Positions 54,101 to 61,592 of a stretch of 64,000 bases of DNA are shown here, one piece after another. A program made the translations under genes and the position numbers. The stretch is taken from positions 1,302,001-1,366,000 of the forward strand of contig NC_013037.1 of assembly GCF_000023125.1 (NCBI RefSeq), in the 5' to 3' direction. Numbering within the stretch: the stretch's first letter is position 1; the number at the start of each line of letters is the position of its first letter. The notes beneath the pieces were generated by a model. It was not told where the DNA came from. It did not search any database and saw nothing but the letters and a program-made list of their open reading frames with translations. The stretch comes from Dyadobacter fermentans DSM 18053. Lineage in GTDB: Bacteria; Bacteroidota; Bacteroidia; Cytophagales; Spirosomataceae.

Positions 54101-54515
54101 CCAGTTCGTCGGTAAAGCTGCTGATGAGCCGCTGGGTAAACTTGTCGATCGTCATCACCGAAAAGTCGGAATAGCGGTGCAGGATTTGCCCGAAAACCAT
54201 TTGCGCCCGCGCGGCGATCAGCTGGCACGCACCTGCAAAAAGTTCCGTATTATGTTCGGTATCAGGGTACATTTCGACCACTACGTCGCGCATCATCGGA
54301 TGCGGCTGCGCGTCGGTTTCGGTGTAGGCCGCAAATGTGCGGAGCATCAGCAGGATGCGGTCCTTCATTTCATTGGCAGCCGCATTGGTGAATGTAACGG
54401 CCAGGATATGCCTGAAATACAATTCCGAATTGGAATGCAGGGCCAGTTTGAGGTATTCTTTGGTGAGCGTGTAGGTTTTTCCCGAACCTGCCGATGAACT
54501 GTAAACTTTAAACAC
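51177..54515 (-). CDS. AddA/RecB-like UvrD-family helicase with apparently degenerate nuclease domain
   Basis: 1112 residues from a GTG at 54515. Walker A is at residues 6-14 (SSSAGSGKT). Motifs II (ILVDEFQDTSKLQ), III (LIVGDAKQSIYRFRGGD), V (IRITTIHKSKGLEYPVVIIPYA) and VI (NLLYVAFTRPVQRLYVL) are intact, so it is an active superfamily 1A DNA translocase. The C-terminal 110 residues have the size and place of a PD-(D/E)XK nuclease, but where DYKTG is expected the sequence reads YIFMSFVGGN, and only IDRVV remains. Nuclease activity therefore seems lost. The usual addB partner is not next to it. The likely role is DNA double-strand-break repair. Confidence 0.9.
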   Translation of the reverse strand: MFKVYSSSAGSGKTYTLTKEYLKLALHSNSELYFRHILAVTFTNAAANEMKDRILLMLRTFAAYTETDAQPHPMMRDVVVEMYPDTEHNTELFAGACQLIAARAQMVFGQILHRYSDFSVMTIDKFTQRLISSFTDELGIPFIFETQLDSDLLDGAVDRLLARIGQEGEEVLTDIVEKYYRENAEEGKNWGALPMQIRDTAGTLLSEQSYMQMKRVEELKMEDWIAVRRQMREFVRGREDMMTKDARNAFELIQSTYLSEKDFHQSGRGIYGYFRDRAEGKKLWMEPNSYVYKTIGEGVWYGAKTPAPIRDEIERLRTDLENYFHQIENIRSSETGKITLYNQLDRHIYNLSLLGEIRKEFDALLKQNNQVHISDFNRKIVDIVAREPVPFIFERLGEKYNHILVDEFQDTSKLQFANLLPLIENALSGGYFNLIVGDAKQSIYRFRGGDMDLILHLAQSQVMRLGSILGDSPFNEERLFALDNYLHINHLKTNRRSFREVTEFNNRFFGFIADSLGDEYPLIREVYDEHFSQEIPEGVSEGGHVEIEFLEMNDAPEEGAEENSSDQMSRRSLELVNSLRSEGYHWRDIAILCRKKKEATMLANTLKEAGFPLISDDALSLAYSRSVHFIVSFMKVLHSSDHRLARYEAAYLFHQVIRRQNPAPHEYEEIRMLCEERGLDSFLGYFRKWDISITSFKMRQVSVFELTELLMQQFGLFRQQLESEYLFRFLDVVLEFGNRKSNHLGDFLNYWESARYKFSITVPDNTDAIRITTIHKSKGLEYPVVIIPYAQWKVSPNARLDRLWVDMDEVDYDEIRLADKPHYANAKLRSSMVSVVKELENTVVGEQYREERMRTLIENLNLLYVAFTRPVQRLYVLAKRERRWESGQQVNHWLRDYLGQEGFVPAWDETISRYVISEDPRDGTPGRLRHAHVSAGTSPFVMKSILSNDRTESLRLRRMADRIFDVQTFEPRHDRLQKMRYLLTRLKTVSDLPDALEKLVGEGIFTRKETREIESLTRSLLQDAALQVLYQDENHIQINKELLIPGGKMLHIDRVVQQPGGEYIFMSFVGGNSADEPRRHLKKLIKAFMEGGKVSRGVLITLEDELVEWVDA

Positions 54516-54568
54516 TTTGCGCCTGTGAATTGGTGAAGCGAATGAGAACCGCGGATCAAATTAAACAA

Positions 54569-54594
54569 AAAAAGCAGGCTTGCGCCCGCTTTTT
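54569..54594 (-). terminator. Terminator for the outer-membrane protein gene
   Basis: An 11-bp stem with one mismatch (AAAAAGCAGGC at 54569-54579 and GCCCGCTTTTT at 54584-54594) has loop TTGC. On the minus strand it is followed by T-rich sequence. It lies 27 bp after the stop codon. Confidence 0.8.
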
Positions 54595-54620
54595 CGTATG
54601 CTTTTGAAAGAAGTATCTGC

Positions 54621-55142
54621 TCAGAGATTGAAGCGAAGGCCCGCCGAAATGTTGGGGCTGAAAAAGAATGGCTTCCTCAGGAGCTCCACATAAGTACCGC
54701 CTTCCAGGAACACAGAGATACGGTTATCAGGAATGTAGTATTCAAAACCACCCAGCACAGAGCCACCCAGTGTGAGGTTTTTTTCATGTTGCCCGTTCAG
54801 GCGCTTCGGATACGACCGGCGGTTGTTGATCTGCCCTCCGAGGCCATAATACACGTGCACTGCCTCCGAGTTGAACAAAGGCGTGTGCCACAAATAATGC
54901 ACTTGGAGTGAAATACCGGTGTTTTTGTAAATCCCGTTGTCGCCGCGGTAGTTACGGTCGTTTCCGAGTACACCGCCGTAAGTTCCGATGGTCACGTCAA
55001 TGGCGTTGATGTTGTTGAAGTACTTCCGGATGTTAACGCCGGTAGGTTCGCCGAGTTTGAAACCGACGGCCCAGTTGTCGTACTGGGCATGTGCCATTCC
55101 GAAGCAGAGTGCGCAAATAATGGTTAAGGCTAATTTCTTCAT
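54621..55142 (-). CDS. Small outer-membrane beta-barrel protein
   Basis: 173 residues with a signal peptide (MKKLALTIICALCFGMAHAQ). Alternating strands (NWAVGFKLGEPTGVNIRKYF, AIDVTIGTYGG, ISLQVHYLWH, VHVYYGLGGQIN) and the terminal ISAGLRFNL, ending in a hydrophobic strand, fit an eight-strand outer-membrane barrel. No known function. It is 45 bp downstream of hisC on the same strand, so it could be read from the his operon. Confidence 0.85.
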   Translation of the reverse strand: MKKLALTIICALCFGMAHAQYDNWAVGFKLGEPTGVNIRKYFNNINAIDVTIGTYGGVLGNDRNYRGDNGIYKNTGISLQVHYLWHTPLFNSEAVHVYYGLGGQINNRRSYPKRLNGQHEKNLTLGGSVLGGFEYYIPDNRISVFLEGGTYVELLRKPFFFSPNISAGLRFNL

Positions 55143-55187
55143 AGTTAATTAAATCGGGGAAAATGTTCCTGGAACGCTGTTGAGCAG

Positions 55188-56261
55188 CTACACAATAACG
55201 TTCCGGGGATGGAATTTCTTTAATGATTCGATCAAAACTTCGTTTTCTTCTTTCGTTCCCACAGTAATCCGGAGGCATCCCTCACACAAATGTACGCGCG
55301 AGCGGTCGCGAACGATGATCGTTTCGTGGATCAGATAGTCCATCACTCCTTTCGCATCTTCAAACTGCACGAGCAGGAAGTTGGCGTCGGTCGGGTGGAT
55401 TTTCACCACAATCGGCAGGCTTTGCAGCATGCCGGTCAATGCATCACGCTGTTCGAGAATGTCGGCCACCATCCGGTCTTTTTTCCCGATGCCGTTCAGG
55501 CCTTCGAGCAATGCCTGCTGCGCGGGCAAGCTGATGTTGTATGGCGGTTTGATCTTGTTCAGGATGCGGATCAGTTCAGGAGAAGCAAAACACATGCCTA
55601 CGCGGATACCGGCTAGTCCCCAGGCTTTGGAGAACGTCTGCAACACCACCAGGTTAGGATATTGGTCCAGGTGCTGAATCCATGAAGGCTCGTCGGTGAA
55701 GTCAATGTAAGCTTCATCCACCACCACCAGTCCGGCGAAGTTTTCGAGGATGGTTTGAATGGCGTCGCGCTGCATCACATTGCCCGTCGGGTTGTTTGGG
55801 GAGCAGATCCAGATGATCTTGGTCAATGGCGTTACCGCGTCCAGGACAGCCTGTGTGTCGATATGATAGTCGGATGTCAGCGATACTTTGTCCAGTTTCA
55901 CATCGTGGATCGATGCGCTTACTTCGTACATGCCGTAGGTGGGCGGCATGATGATCACCCGGTCCTGCCCGGGCGTGCACGTAGCGCGGGTGAGCAGGTC
56001 GATCGGTTCGTCGCTGCCGTTACCGAGGAAAATACGGTCGGGGCTTACCTGCTTGATCGGGCTCAGTTTCTGCTTGATTTCGGCCTGGTAAGGGTCGGGA
56101 TAGCGGTTAAAGTTCTCACCCGTTACCGAACCGTAGGGATTCTCGTTGGCATCCAGGAACACGCCTACATGGCCGGTATATTCGTCTCTGGCGGATGAAT
56201 ACGGGGCCAGCGTGAGGATGTGCGGGCGGAGAAGTTTTTGTAGATCGAAACTGTTATTCAT
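55188..56261 (-). CDS. hisC: Histidinol-phosphate aminotransferase
   Basis: 357 residues, a class I/II PLP-dependent aminotransferase. The catalytic lysine is in TFSKAWGLAGIRVG; other group motifs are FLGNGSDEPIDLLTRA, WICSPNNPTGNVM and VVVDEAYIDF. It converts imidazole-acetol phosphate and glutamate to histidinol phosphate, the seventh step of histidine synthesis. It is the last his gene of the cluster but is separated from hisD by a toxin-antitoxin pair. Confidence 0.95.
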   Translation of the reverse strand: MNNSFDLQKLLRPHILTLAPYSSARDEYTGHVGVFLDANENPYGSVTGENFNRYPDPYQAEIKQKLSPIKQVSPDRIFLGNGSDEPIDLLTRATCTPGQDRVIIMPPTYGMYEVSASIHDVKLDKVSLTSDYHIDTQAVLDAVTPLTKIIWICSPNNPTGNVMQRDAIQTILENFAGLVVVDEAYIDFTDEPSWIQHLDQYPNLVVLQTFSKAWGLAGIRVGMCFASPELIRILNKIKPPYNISLPAQQALLEGLNGIGKKDRMVADILEQRDALTGMLQSLPIVVKIHPTDANFLLVQFEDAKGVMDYLIHETIIVRDRSRVHLCEGCLRITVGTKEENEVLIESLKKFHPRNVIV

Positions 56262-56297
56262 ATTATGGAATGTTACGGCAGCTGCCGTGTGTGGATG

Positions 56298-56750
56298 CTA
56301 GATTTTCTTGAAGAGCCTTTTGTCGAAATTCAGCGGCTCGATATCGGTAATGCGAAGGGAAACGACGTCGGGATGCATCGGGTTCACCAGGTAATTCTGC
56401 TCCGCTTTTACCACCACCGACGGTACTTTAAAAAGGAGGCTATCGCCGGCTTTCAGCCACGCGTCGCCGGTATCCCTGCTCCATCGCTGGTCTTCGGGCC
56501 AGTCGGGGATCAGCTTCGGTTCGGCAATGGTTGCCAGGTTATCGGGCAATGCCAGGGAAACGATCACGTAATTCGGGGGAGTTACTGTTTTATGCCAGTG
56601 CACGAGCACTTCCAGCATGGCCAGTGAACGGTGCGATGAAGTGTAAAGCATGGCGTTTCTCGGGGAATTCCATCGTCCTCCGTAGTAAAAAGCCCCTATT
56701 CCACTCAAATCCTCCTGATATTCCGATCGTGTTATCCTGAATAGCTCCAT
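56298..56750 (-). CDS. RES-domain toxin (NAD+-degrading type)
   Basis: 150 residues. The RES-fold signature is visible: ELFRITRSEYQEDLSGIGAFYYGGRWNSPRNAMLYTSSHRSLAMLEVLVHW, with the R, E and S positions that give the family its name, and the end WSRDTGDAWLKAGDSLLFKVPSVVVKAEQNYLVNPMHPD. RES toxins destroy NAD+ or, in some cases, ADP-ribosylate a target. It begins with a TAATG overlap (1 nt) of the antitoxin stop, so translation is coupled. The core residues look intact. Confidence 0.93.
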   Translation of the reverse strand: MELFRITRSEYQEDLSGIGAFYYGGRWNSPRNAMLYTSSHRSLAMLEVLVHWHKTVTPPNYVIVSLALPDNLATIAEPKLIPDWPEDQRWSRDTGDAWLKAGDSLLFKVPSVVVKAEQNYLVNPMHPDVVSLRITDIEPLNFDKRLFKKI

Positions 56751-57178
56751 TAAGCGAAAATACCGTGTTCCATGCGCCCCAATTCGGTTTTTACCAGCTC
56801 AATACCCGCATGGGTCCGCAAAAAGCTGATAGGTTTCTCACTTCCCAGCGCAGGCACCTCGTTGTTCAGCCAATCGAGGAAATATTCTTTCCCCAAAGCC
56901 CTGTTCCCTACCGAGAAGAGATCAGCGAGGGCGATCAGGTGATCAGAAACTACATTGCTGAGCAGATCGATGTCATTGTAACGCTGTAAGTTGCGTGAAG
57001 TAACCGGCAGCAGCGCAATCACATCTTTAATATCCATCCCGATCGAATCAGCCAGATGCTGGATAGAAGCTTTCGGAACGCCGTTTTCGGCCAGGTAAGC
57101 CAGGTCGAAATCATCTTTTACAGCATGTTTGAGGATTCCGTAACCTCCCAAACGTTCGTTAACCATGTATGCTGTCAT
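56750..57178 (-). CDS. Xre/MbcA/ParS-type antitoxin (DUF2384)
   Basis: 142 residues. An N-terminal helical part with an Xre-like helix-turn-helix (ASIQHLADSIGMDIKDVIALLPVTSRNLQRYND) is followed by the DUF2384 toxin-binding domain (HLIALADLFSVGNRALGKEYFLDWLNNEVPALGSEKPISFLRTHAGIELVKTELGRMEHGIFA). Antitoxin first, then toxin, is the standard RES/Xre order. It lies 71 bp downstream of hisD. Its gap may contain its own promoter. Confidence 0.93.
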   Translation of the reverse strand: MTAYMVNERLGGYGILKHAVKDDFDLAYLAENGVPKASIQHLADSIGMDIKDVIALLPVTSRNLQRYNDIDLLSNVVSDHLIALADLFSVGNRALGKEYFLDWLNNEVPALGSEKPISFLRTHAGIELVKTELGRMEHGIFA

Positions 57179-57249
57179 TTCCGTGTTATTTTAAGGCCGT
57201 TGAAATTTGTCCTCTAATTTAGGACAAATTTCCAGAACTTAAAATTTTT

Positions 57250-58518
57250 TCACAAAAGACTTTTCAATCGAATGGTCACTGCCTTCTTATGGGCATCGAG
57301 CGATTCGGCTTCGGCCATGGCTTCCACCACGGGCCCGATGTTGCGGATGCCCTCCTCGGTAATATGCTGAACGGTGATTTTTTTCACAAAACTATCCACG
57401 GATACCCCGCTGTAAGCCCTCGCATAGCCATTGGTCGGCAAAGTATGGTTGGTTCCCGAAGCGTAATCCCCGCAGGATTCGGGCGTGTAATTGCCCAGGA
57501 AGATCGAGCCGGCATTGTAAATTTTTTCGGTTACCGCTTCCGCATTGGCAATGCTCAAAATCAGGTGCTCGGCTGCATATTGGTTCAGCATTTCAATGGC
57601 TTCGTCCCCGGTTTCGACGAGGATTGCCTTGCTGTTCGCCATGGCTTGTGCGGCCAGGTCTTTACGCGGCAGCGCTTCCAGCTGTTCCGCCAATGCGATA
57701 TTCACCGAGGCAAGCAGTTTTTTACTGGTAGAAACCAGAAGTACCTGGCTATCGGCGCCGTGCTCGGCCTGGGAAAGCAAATCCGCGGCCACGAAGCAGG
57801 GTAATGCCGTGTCGTCCGCGAAAATCGCCACTTCCGACGGTCCGGCCGGCATGTCGATCGCCACGCCTTCCTTGCTTACCAGCATTTTGGCAGTGGTAAC
57901 GTACTGGTTTCCAGGACCAAATATCTTGTAAACTTTGGGAACGCTCTCAGTACCGTAGGCCATCGCCGCGATCGCCTGCGCGCCGCCGATGCGGAATGCC
58001 TTGGTTACGCCCACGAGTTTGGCCGCATATAAAATCGCCGGGTGATCGGACGGTGTGCAGAGCACCACTTCCTTGCAACCAGCAATTTGCGCCGGAATAC
58101 CGAGCATCAGCACCGTACTGAACAGTGGCGCCGAGCCGCCGGGAATATAAATCCCCACCTTTTCGATCCCCACGCTTTTACGCCAGCAGGTCACGCCGGG
58201 CATGGTTTCCACCTTCTCGGGCGCCTGGAGCTGGCCTTTGTGGAATTTGCAGATATTCTCGTAAGCCTGACCGATCGCCGCTTTCAACGCGTCGTCGAGC
58301 TTGTCGCCAGCCTCGGCAATGTCCTTTTCGGAGAATGCGAGGTCGGTCAGTTCTATTTTATCGAATTTCAGGGCGAGGGCTTTAATGCCTGCGTCGCCTT
58401 CATTTTTCACTTGTTCGAGCACAGGCTGCACCCGCGCTTCGATGTCCCTGGCTTCCAGAACGGGCCGTGCCAGCAATGCGGGCCATTGTTCCCTTTCCGG
58501 AAATGGAATGATATTCAT
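57250..58518 (-). CDS. hisD: Histidinol dehydrogenase
   Basis: 422 residues with the family signature: VGIYIPGGSAPLFSTVLMLGIPAQIAGCKEVVLCTPS, VYKIFGPGNQYVTTAKMLV, IDMPAGPSEVAIFADDT, LLSQAEHGADSQVLLV with the Zn-binding residues, and AEHLILSIANAE. It oxidises histidinol to histidine in two NAD+-dependent steps. It is 24 bp downstream of hisG. Confidence 0.97.
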   Translation of the reverse strand: MNIIPFPEREQWPALLARPVLEARDIEARVQPVLEQVKNEGDAGIKALALKFDKIELTDLAFSEKDIAEAGDKLDDALKAAIGQAYENICKFHKGQLQAPEKVETMPGVTCWRKSVGIEKVGIYIPGGSAPLFSTVLMLGIPAQIAGCKEVVLCTPSDHPAILYAAKLVGVTKAFRIGGAQAIAAMAYGTESVPKVYKIFGPGNQYVTTAKMLVSKEGVAIDMPAGPSEVAIFADDTALPCFVAADLLSQAEHGADSQVLLVSTSKKLLASVNIALAEQLEALPRKDLAAQAMANSKAILVETGDEAIEMLNQYAAEHLILSIANAEAVTEKIYNAGSIFLGNYTPESCGDYASGTNHTLPTNGYARAYSGVSVDSFVKKITVQHITEEGIRNIGPVVEAMAEAESLDAHKKAVTIRLKSLL

Positions 58519-58542
58519 AATGTCAGAATCAAAACCCCGTAC

Positions 58543-59406
58543 TTAAACAATCATTTTCTCGATCGGGATCACCAGAATCCCCTCTGCACCAGCCTGGCGG
58601 ATTTTTTCGATATTCTCCCAGAACTCGTTCTCGTTGATCACCGAATGCAGCGAGCACCAGCCTTCCGTCGCCAATGGCAGGATCGTTGGGGAACGCATGC
58701 CGGGCAGGAACTTCGTGATATTCTCCACCGCATCCACAGGGCAGTTGAGCAAAATGTACTTGTTGTTCTTCGCCACCTGCACCGATTTGATACGGAACAA
58801 AAGCTGGTCCAGCAGATCCTGCTGCACGGGCGAGAGGTGCTTGCTCGCGATCATCACGGCCTCCGAGCGGAAAATCGTTTCCACTTCTTTCAAACCGTTG
58901 CTCAGCAGCGTGCTGCCCGAGCTCACGATGTCGCAAACGGCATCGGCCAGGCCAATGCTCGGCGCGATCTCCACCGATCCGCTGATTTCGTGGATATCAG
59001 CCGTAACATCATGAGATTTAAGATATTGTTCCAGCAAACGCGGGTAAGTGGTGGCAATGGCTTTGCCCTGCAAATCCTGCACGCCGTTGTACTCCTGCTC
59101 GCGCAGCACGCCGATGGATAACCGGCATTTCGAGAAGCCCAGCTTGTGAACGGTATCCACATCCTTGCACGATTCTTCGGAAACGTTCTCCCCAACGATG
59201 CCCAGATGCGCCACGCCGTCTTCCACATAACCTGGAATATCGTCGTCGCGGAGGAAAAGGATCTCGGCGGGAAAGTTCGTCGCGTCGGTTTTGAGTTTAC
59301 CCGCGCCGTTGTCGAAGCGGATGCCGCATTCTTTGATCAGTTTTAAAGAATCTTCACTAAGCCTGCCCGATTTCTGGATGGCAATTCTTAAAATATTATC
59401 ATTCAT
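58543..59406 (-). CDS. hisG: ATP phosphoribosyltransferase, long form
   Basis: 287 residues, the long HisG type with its own C-terminal ACT-like regulatory domain (about 210-287: LFRIKSVQVAKNNKYILLNC, PTILPLATEGWCSLHSVINENEFWENIEKIRQAGAEGILVIPIEK). The catalytic part starts LRIAIQKSGRLSEDSLKLI and has DIVSSGSTLLSNGLKEV, the phosphoribosyl-binding loop. It performs the first, feedback-inhibited step of the pathway. It lies 55 bp downstream of hisS. Confidence 0.97.
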   Translation of the reverse strand: MNDNILRIAIQKSGRLSEDSLKLIKECGIRFDNGAGKLKTDATNFPAEILFLRDDDIPGYVEDGVAHLGIVGENVSEESCKDVDTVHKLGFSKCRLSIGVLREQEYNGVQDLQGKAIATTYPRLLEQYLKSHDVTADIHEISGSVEIAPSIGLADAVCDIVSSGSTLLSNGLKEVETIFRSEAVMIASKHLSPVQQDLLDQLLFRIKSVQVAKNNKYILLNCPVDAVENITKFLPGMRSPTILPLATEGWCSLHSVINENEFWENIEKIRQAGAEGILVIPIEKMIV

Positions 59407-59461
59407 AAAGTTATAGGTTGCTCACGCAGCCGTTTGTCGGTATTGAATAGGGTTAATGGTC

Positions 59462-60823
59462 TTACCGGTTGAGCAAAGTTATGATATCTTCCGCTTTCAG
59501 TTTCTGCTGCTCGCCGGTTTTCATGTTTTTCAGGGTCAGCAGGCCGGATTGTATTTCGTCCGAACCGATCAGGATCACAAACGGAATGCGCTTGCGGTCG
59601 GCATAATCGAGCTGCTTTTTCAACTTCACCGAATCCGGGTAAATCTCCGAGTTGATGCCCGCTTTCCGGAATTTCGGCAAAATCGATAGCCCGTAAGTAA
59701 ATGCCTCTTCATCGAAATTGGAGATCATCACCTTCGTGCTCGTCGTCTGGCTGTCGGGGAAGAGGTTCAGTTCTTCCATCACATCATAAATACGGTCCAC
59801 ACCGAGCGAAATGCCCACGCCCGAAATGCCCGGCACGCCGAAAGTGCCCGTCAGGTTATCATAGCGCCCGCCGCCCGAAATGCTGCCGATCTGCACATGA
59901 TGCGCCTTCACCTCGAAGATCGCGCCCGTGTAATACGAGAGCCCGCGCGCGAGTGTCACGTCGAATTCGATCTTCGCATTTTCCAATCCCAGGATTTTCA
60001 CCATCGCCCACACTTCTTCCAGCTCCTGGATGCCTTTCAATGCCACCTCCGATTCGGATAACCAGCTTTTCAGCTCCGTAAACGGGTCTTCGTCGGCCGA
60101 AAGGCTGAAAATCGGTTCGAGCTTATCGATACTATCAGAAGCGAAACCGCGTTCGAGTAGTTCCTCAACGACCTTGTCCTTCCCTATTTTATCCAATTTG
60201 TCAATCGCCACACAAAGCGGCCCTTCCATGCCATGCGCGCCGATGATGTCGGCAATGCCGGTGAGGATCTTGCGGTTATTGATCTTGACGGTGAAGTCGT
60301 TGATGCCCAATGCGGGCAGGATATCATGCAAAAGACCTACGATTTCCGCTTCGCAAAGGAGCGAATCGGTGCCTACCACGTCGGCATCGCATTGGTAAAA
60401 TTCGCGGTAGCGGCCTTTTTGCGGGCGGTCCGCACGCCATACGGGCTGGATCTGGTAGCGTTTGAATGGCATCGCCAGCGTACCGCGGTTCATGACCACG
60501 TAGCGTGCAAACGGCACGGTAAGGTCGTAGCGGAGGCCTTTTTCGGAAATTTTCGTAGTCAGTGGCTTCGAGCCTGCTTGCCAGTCGGCGTCGGTAAGCT
60601 TTCCGGCGTAATCCCCGGAATTTAATATTTTGAACAAAAGCTGGTCGCCTTCCTCTCCATATTTGCCCATGAGAACGGACAGGTTTTCGAAAGCGGGGGT
60701 TTCTAATGGCAGAAAGCCGTATCGTTGGAAAGAGCGTCGGATGGTGTCGAAAATGAAAGTCCGCTTGGCCATTTGCTCCGGACCAAAGTCACGGGTTCCG
60801 CGGGCAAGAGATGGTTTACTCAT
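59462..60823 (-). CDS. hisS: Histidyl-tRNA synthetase
   Basis: 453 residues of class II type. Motif 1 region and TRDFGPEQM at the start; motif 2 FKRYQIQPVWRADRPQKGRYREFYQCDADVVG, where class II histidine enzymes carry Arg-Ala-Glu-like contacts; the histidine loops ARGLSYYTGAIFEV and motif 3 SGVGISLGVDRIYDVM. A C-terminal anticodon domain follows (KVMISNFDEEAFTYGLSILPKFRKAG). It charges tRNA-His and leads the his cluster, an arrangement that links charging and synthesis. No T-box is visible upstream. Confidence 0.97.
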   Translation of the reverse strand: MSKPSLARGTRDFGPEQMAKRTFIFDTIRRSFQRYGFLPLETPAFENLSVLMGKYGEEGDQLLFKILNSGDYAGKLTDADWQAGSKPLTTKISEKGLRYDLTVPFARYVVMNRGTLAMPFKRYQIQPVWRADRPQKGRYREFYQCDADVVGTDSLLCEAEIVGLLHDILPALGINDFTVKINNRKILTGIADIIGAHGMEGPLCVAIDKLDKIGKDKVVEELLERGFASDSIDKLEPIFSLSADEDPFTELKSWLSESEVALKGIQELEEVWAMVKILGLENAKIEFDVTLARGLSYYTGAIFEVKAHHVQIGSISGGGRYDNLTGTFGVPGISGVGISLGVDRIYDVMEELNLFPDSQTTSTKVMISNFDEEAFTYGLSILPKFRKAGINSEIYPDSVKLKKQLDYADRKRIPFVILIGSDEIQSGLLTLKNMKTGEQQKLKAEDIITLLNR

Positions 60824-60931
60824 TATTGTAATGCTGTGAAATTGGGCCTCAAATGGCCTGTGAAACCGTAAAGTTAGGGCAGGTTGTGCAATATTTATGA
60901 CTATTGCGTGTATTATTTACGTTAAAATGCT

Positions 60932-60939
60932 TAATTTTG
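60932..60939 (+). promoter_or_regulatory. -7 promoter box for the small basic protein
   Basis: TAATTTTG matches the Bacteroidota -7 consensus TAnnTTTG and lies 28 bp upstream of the ATG at 60968. A -33 TTTG at the normal 19-21 bp distance is not evident; TTG at 60904-60906 is about 25 bp away. Confidence 0.6.
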
Positions 60940-60967
60940 CGGCTCTTTCACAAAACAAACTTTTACA

Positions 60968-61120
60968 ATGGGAGTTACGGAATTAAAACGTAAAGGTCGC
61001 AGAAACAAAGCAGTAGCAAACAATCGCACTGCCAAGATCAAAAACCTTCTACGCAAACCAGAAGTGCGCAATGTTGACGTTGAGGCTATCAAGGCTCAAT
61101 TCGAAGCAAATAAAAAATAA
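60968..61120 (+). CDS. Small basic protein, 50 residues, function unknown
   Basis: Starts with ATG at 60968 and stops with TAA at 61118-61120: MGVTELKRKGRRNKAVANNR and then TAKIKNLLRKPEVRNVDVEAIKAQFEANKK, about one third Lys/Arg. The first half is strongly basic and helical, the second half amphipathic, as in small nucleic-acid- or ribosome-associated proteins. A good promoter box precedes it. It is divergent from hisS. Very short basic proteins of this type recur in Cytophagales, as I recall, but none has a function known to me. Confidence 0.8.
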   Translation: MGVTELKRKGRRNKAVANNRTAKIKNLLRKPEVRNVDVEAIKAQFEANKK

Positions 61121-61155
61121 TCGAGCCTCTTCGGAATGTTATTCAACTAGTCCTG

Positions 61156-61533
61156 TCAATCTGTTTTGGTAGGGCTTTTTGCTTTTTTGGAGGATTTGTT
61201 TTTTCCCGAAGCAGCTTTGAGATTGACCTTCCGCAGCAGCTGGCGCATGCTACGGCGCGTTTCGCGGCGCACATCGAGCAAAATGCGGAACCGCAGCGCT
61301 TCACCGAACATGATCAGGCCCCCGTTGATCAATGCGAGGCTGTAAAGGCCCAGCACGACCCAAACCTGCGTAGGCTCCCCGATGCGCCGCTGATGCGCCG
61401 CTTCGCTCAATACGGTAAGACCAAAACTGAAAAGCAACAAGCCTAATGGAGCTAATATCATCCATTTCGTGCGTGTGGACATTTTTTTGATCAGTCGCTT
61501 TCCAGGAGGTTTAGGGTCAATCGAAGGGATCAT
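61156..61533 (-). CDS. Small two-helix membrane protein with basic tail
   Basis: 125 residues. Two membrane segments (about 27-43: ILAPLGLLLFSFGLTVL, and about 57-77: VWVVLGLYSLALINGGLIMF) are followed by a basic tail of about 45 residues (RRETRRSMRQLLRKVN, then Lys/Ser-rich). No known family is recognised. Its tail could bind nucleic acid or ribosomes near the membrane, but that is guesswork. Confidence 0.75.
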   Translation of the reverse strand: MIPSIDPKPPGKRLIKKMSTRTKWMILAPLGLLLFSFGLTVLSEAAHQRRIGEPTQVWVVLGLYSLALINGGLIMFGEALRFRILLDVRRETRRSMRQLLRKVNLKAASGKNKSSKKAKSPTKTD

Positions 61534-61592
61534 TTATTCAGGTTATTCGGTGTTGTGATCCTAAAATTATTAATTTTTAGTCAATTGGTTTA

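Noticed and set aside
58042..59121. 359-residue open frame on the plus strand
   Set aside because: Antisense to hisD and hisG; His/Arg/Phe-rich shadow.
60824..60967. T-box or attenuator leader ahead of hisS
   Set aside because: The 144-bp gap contains no run of His codons and no T-box-like conserved stretch.
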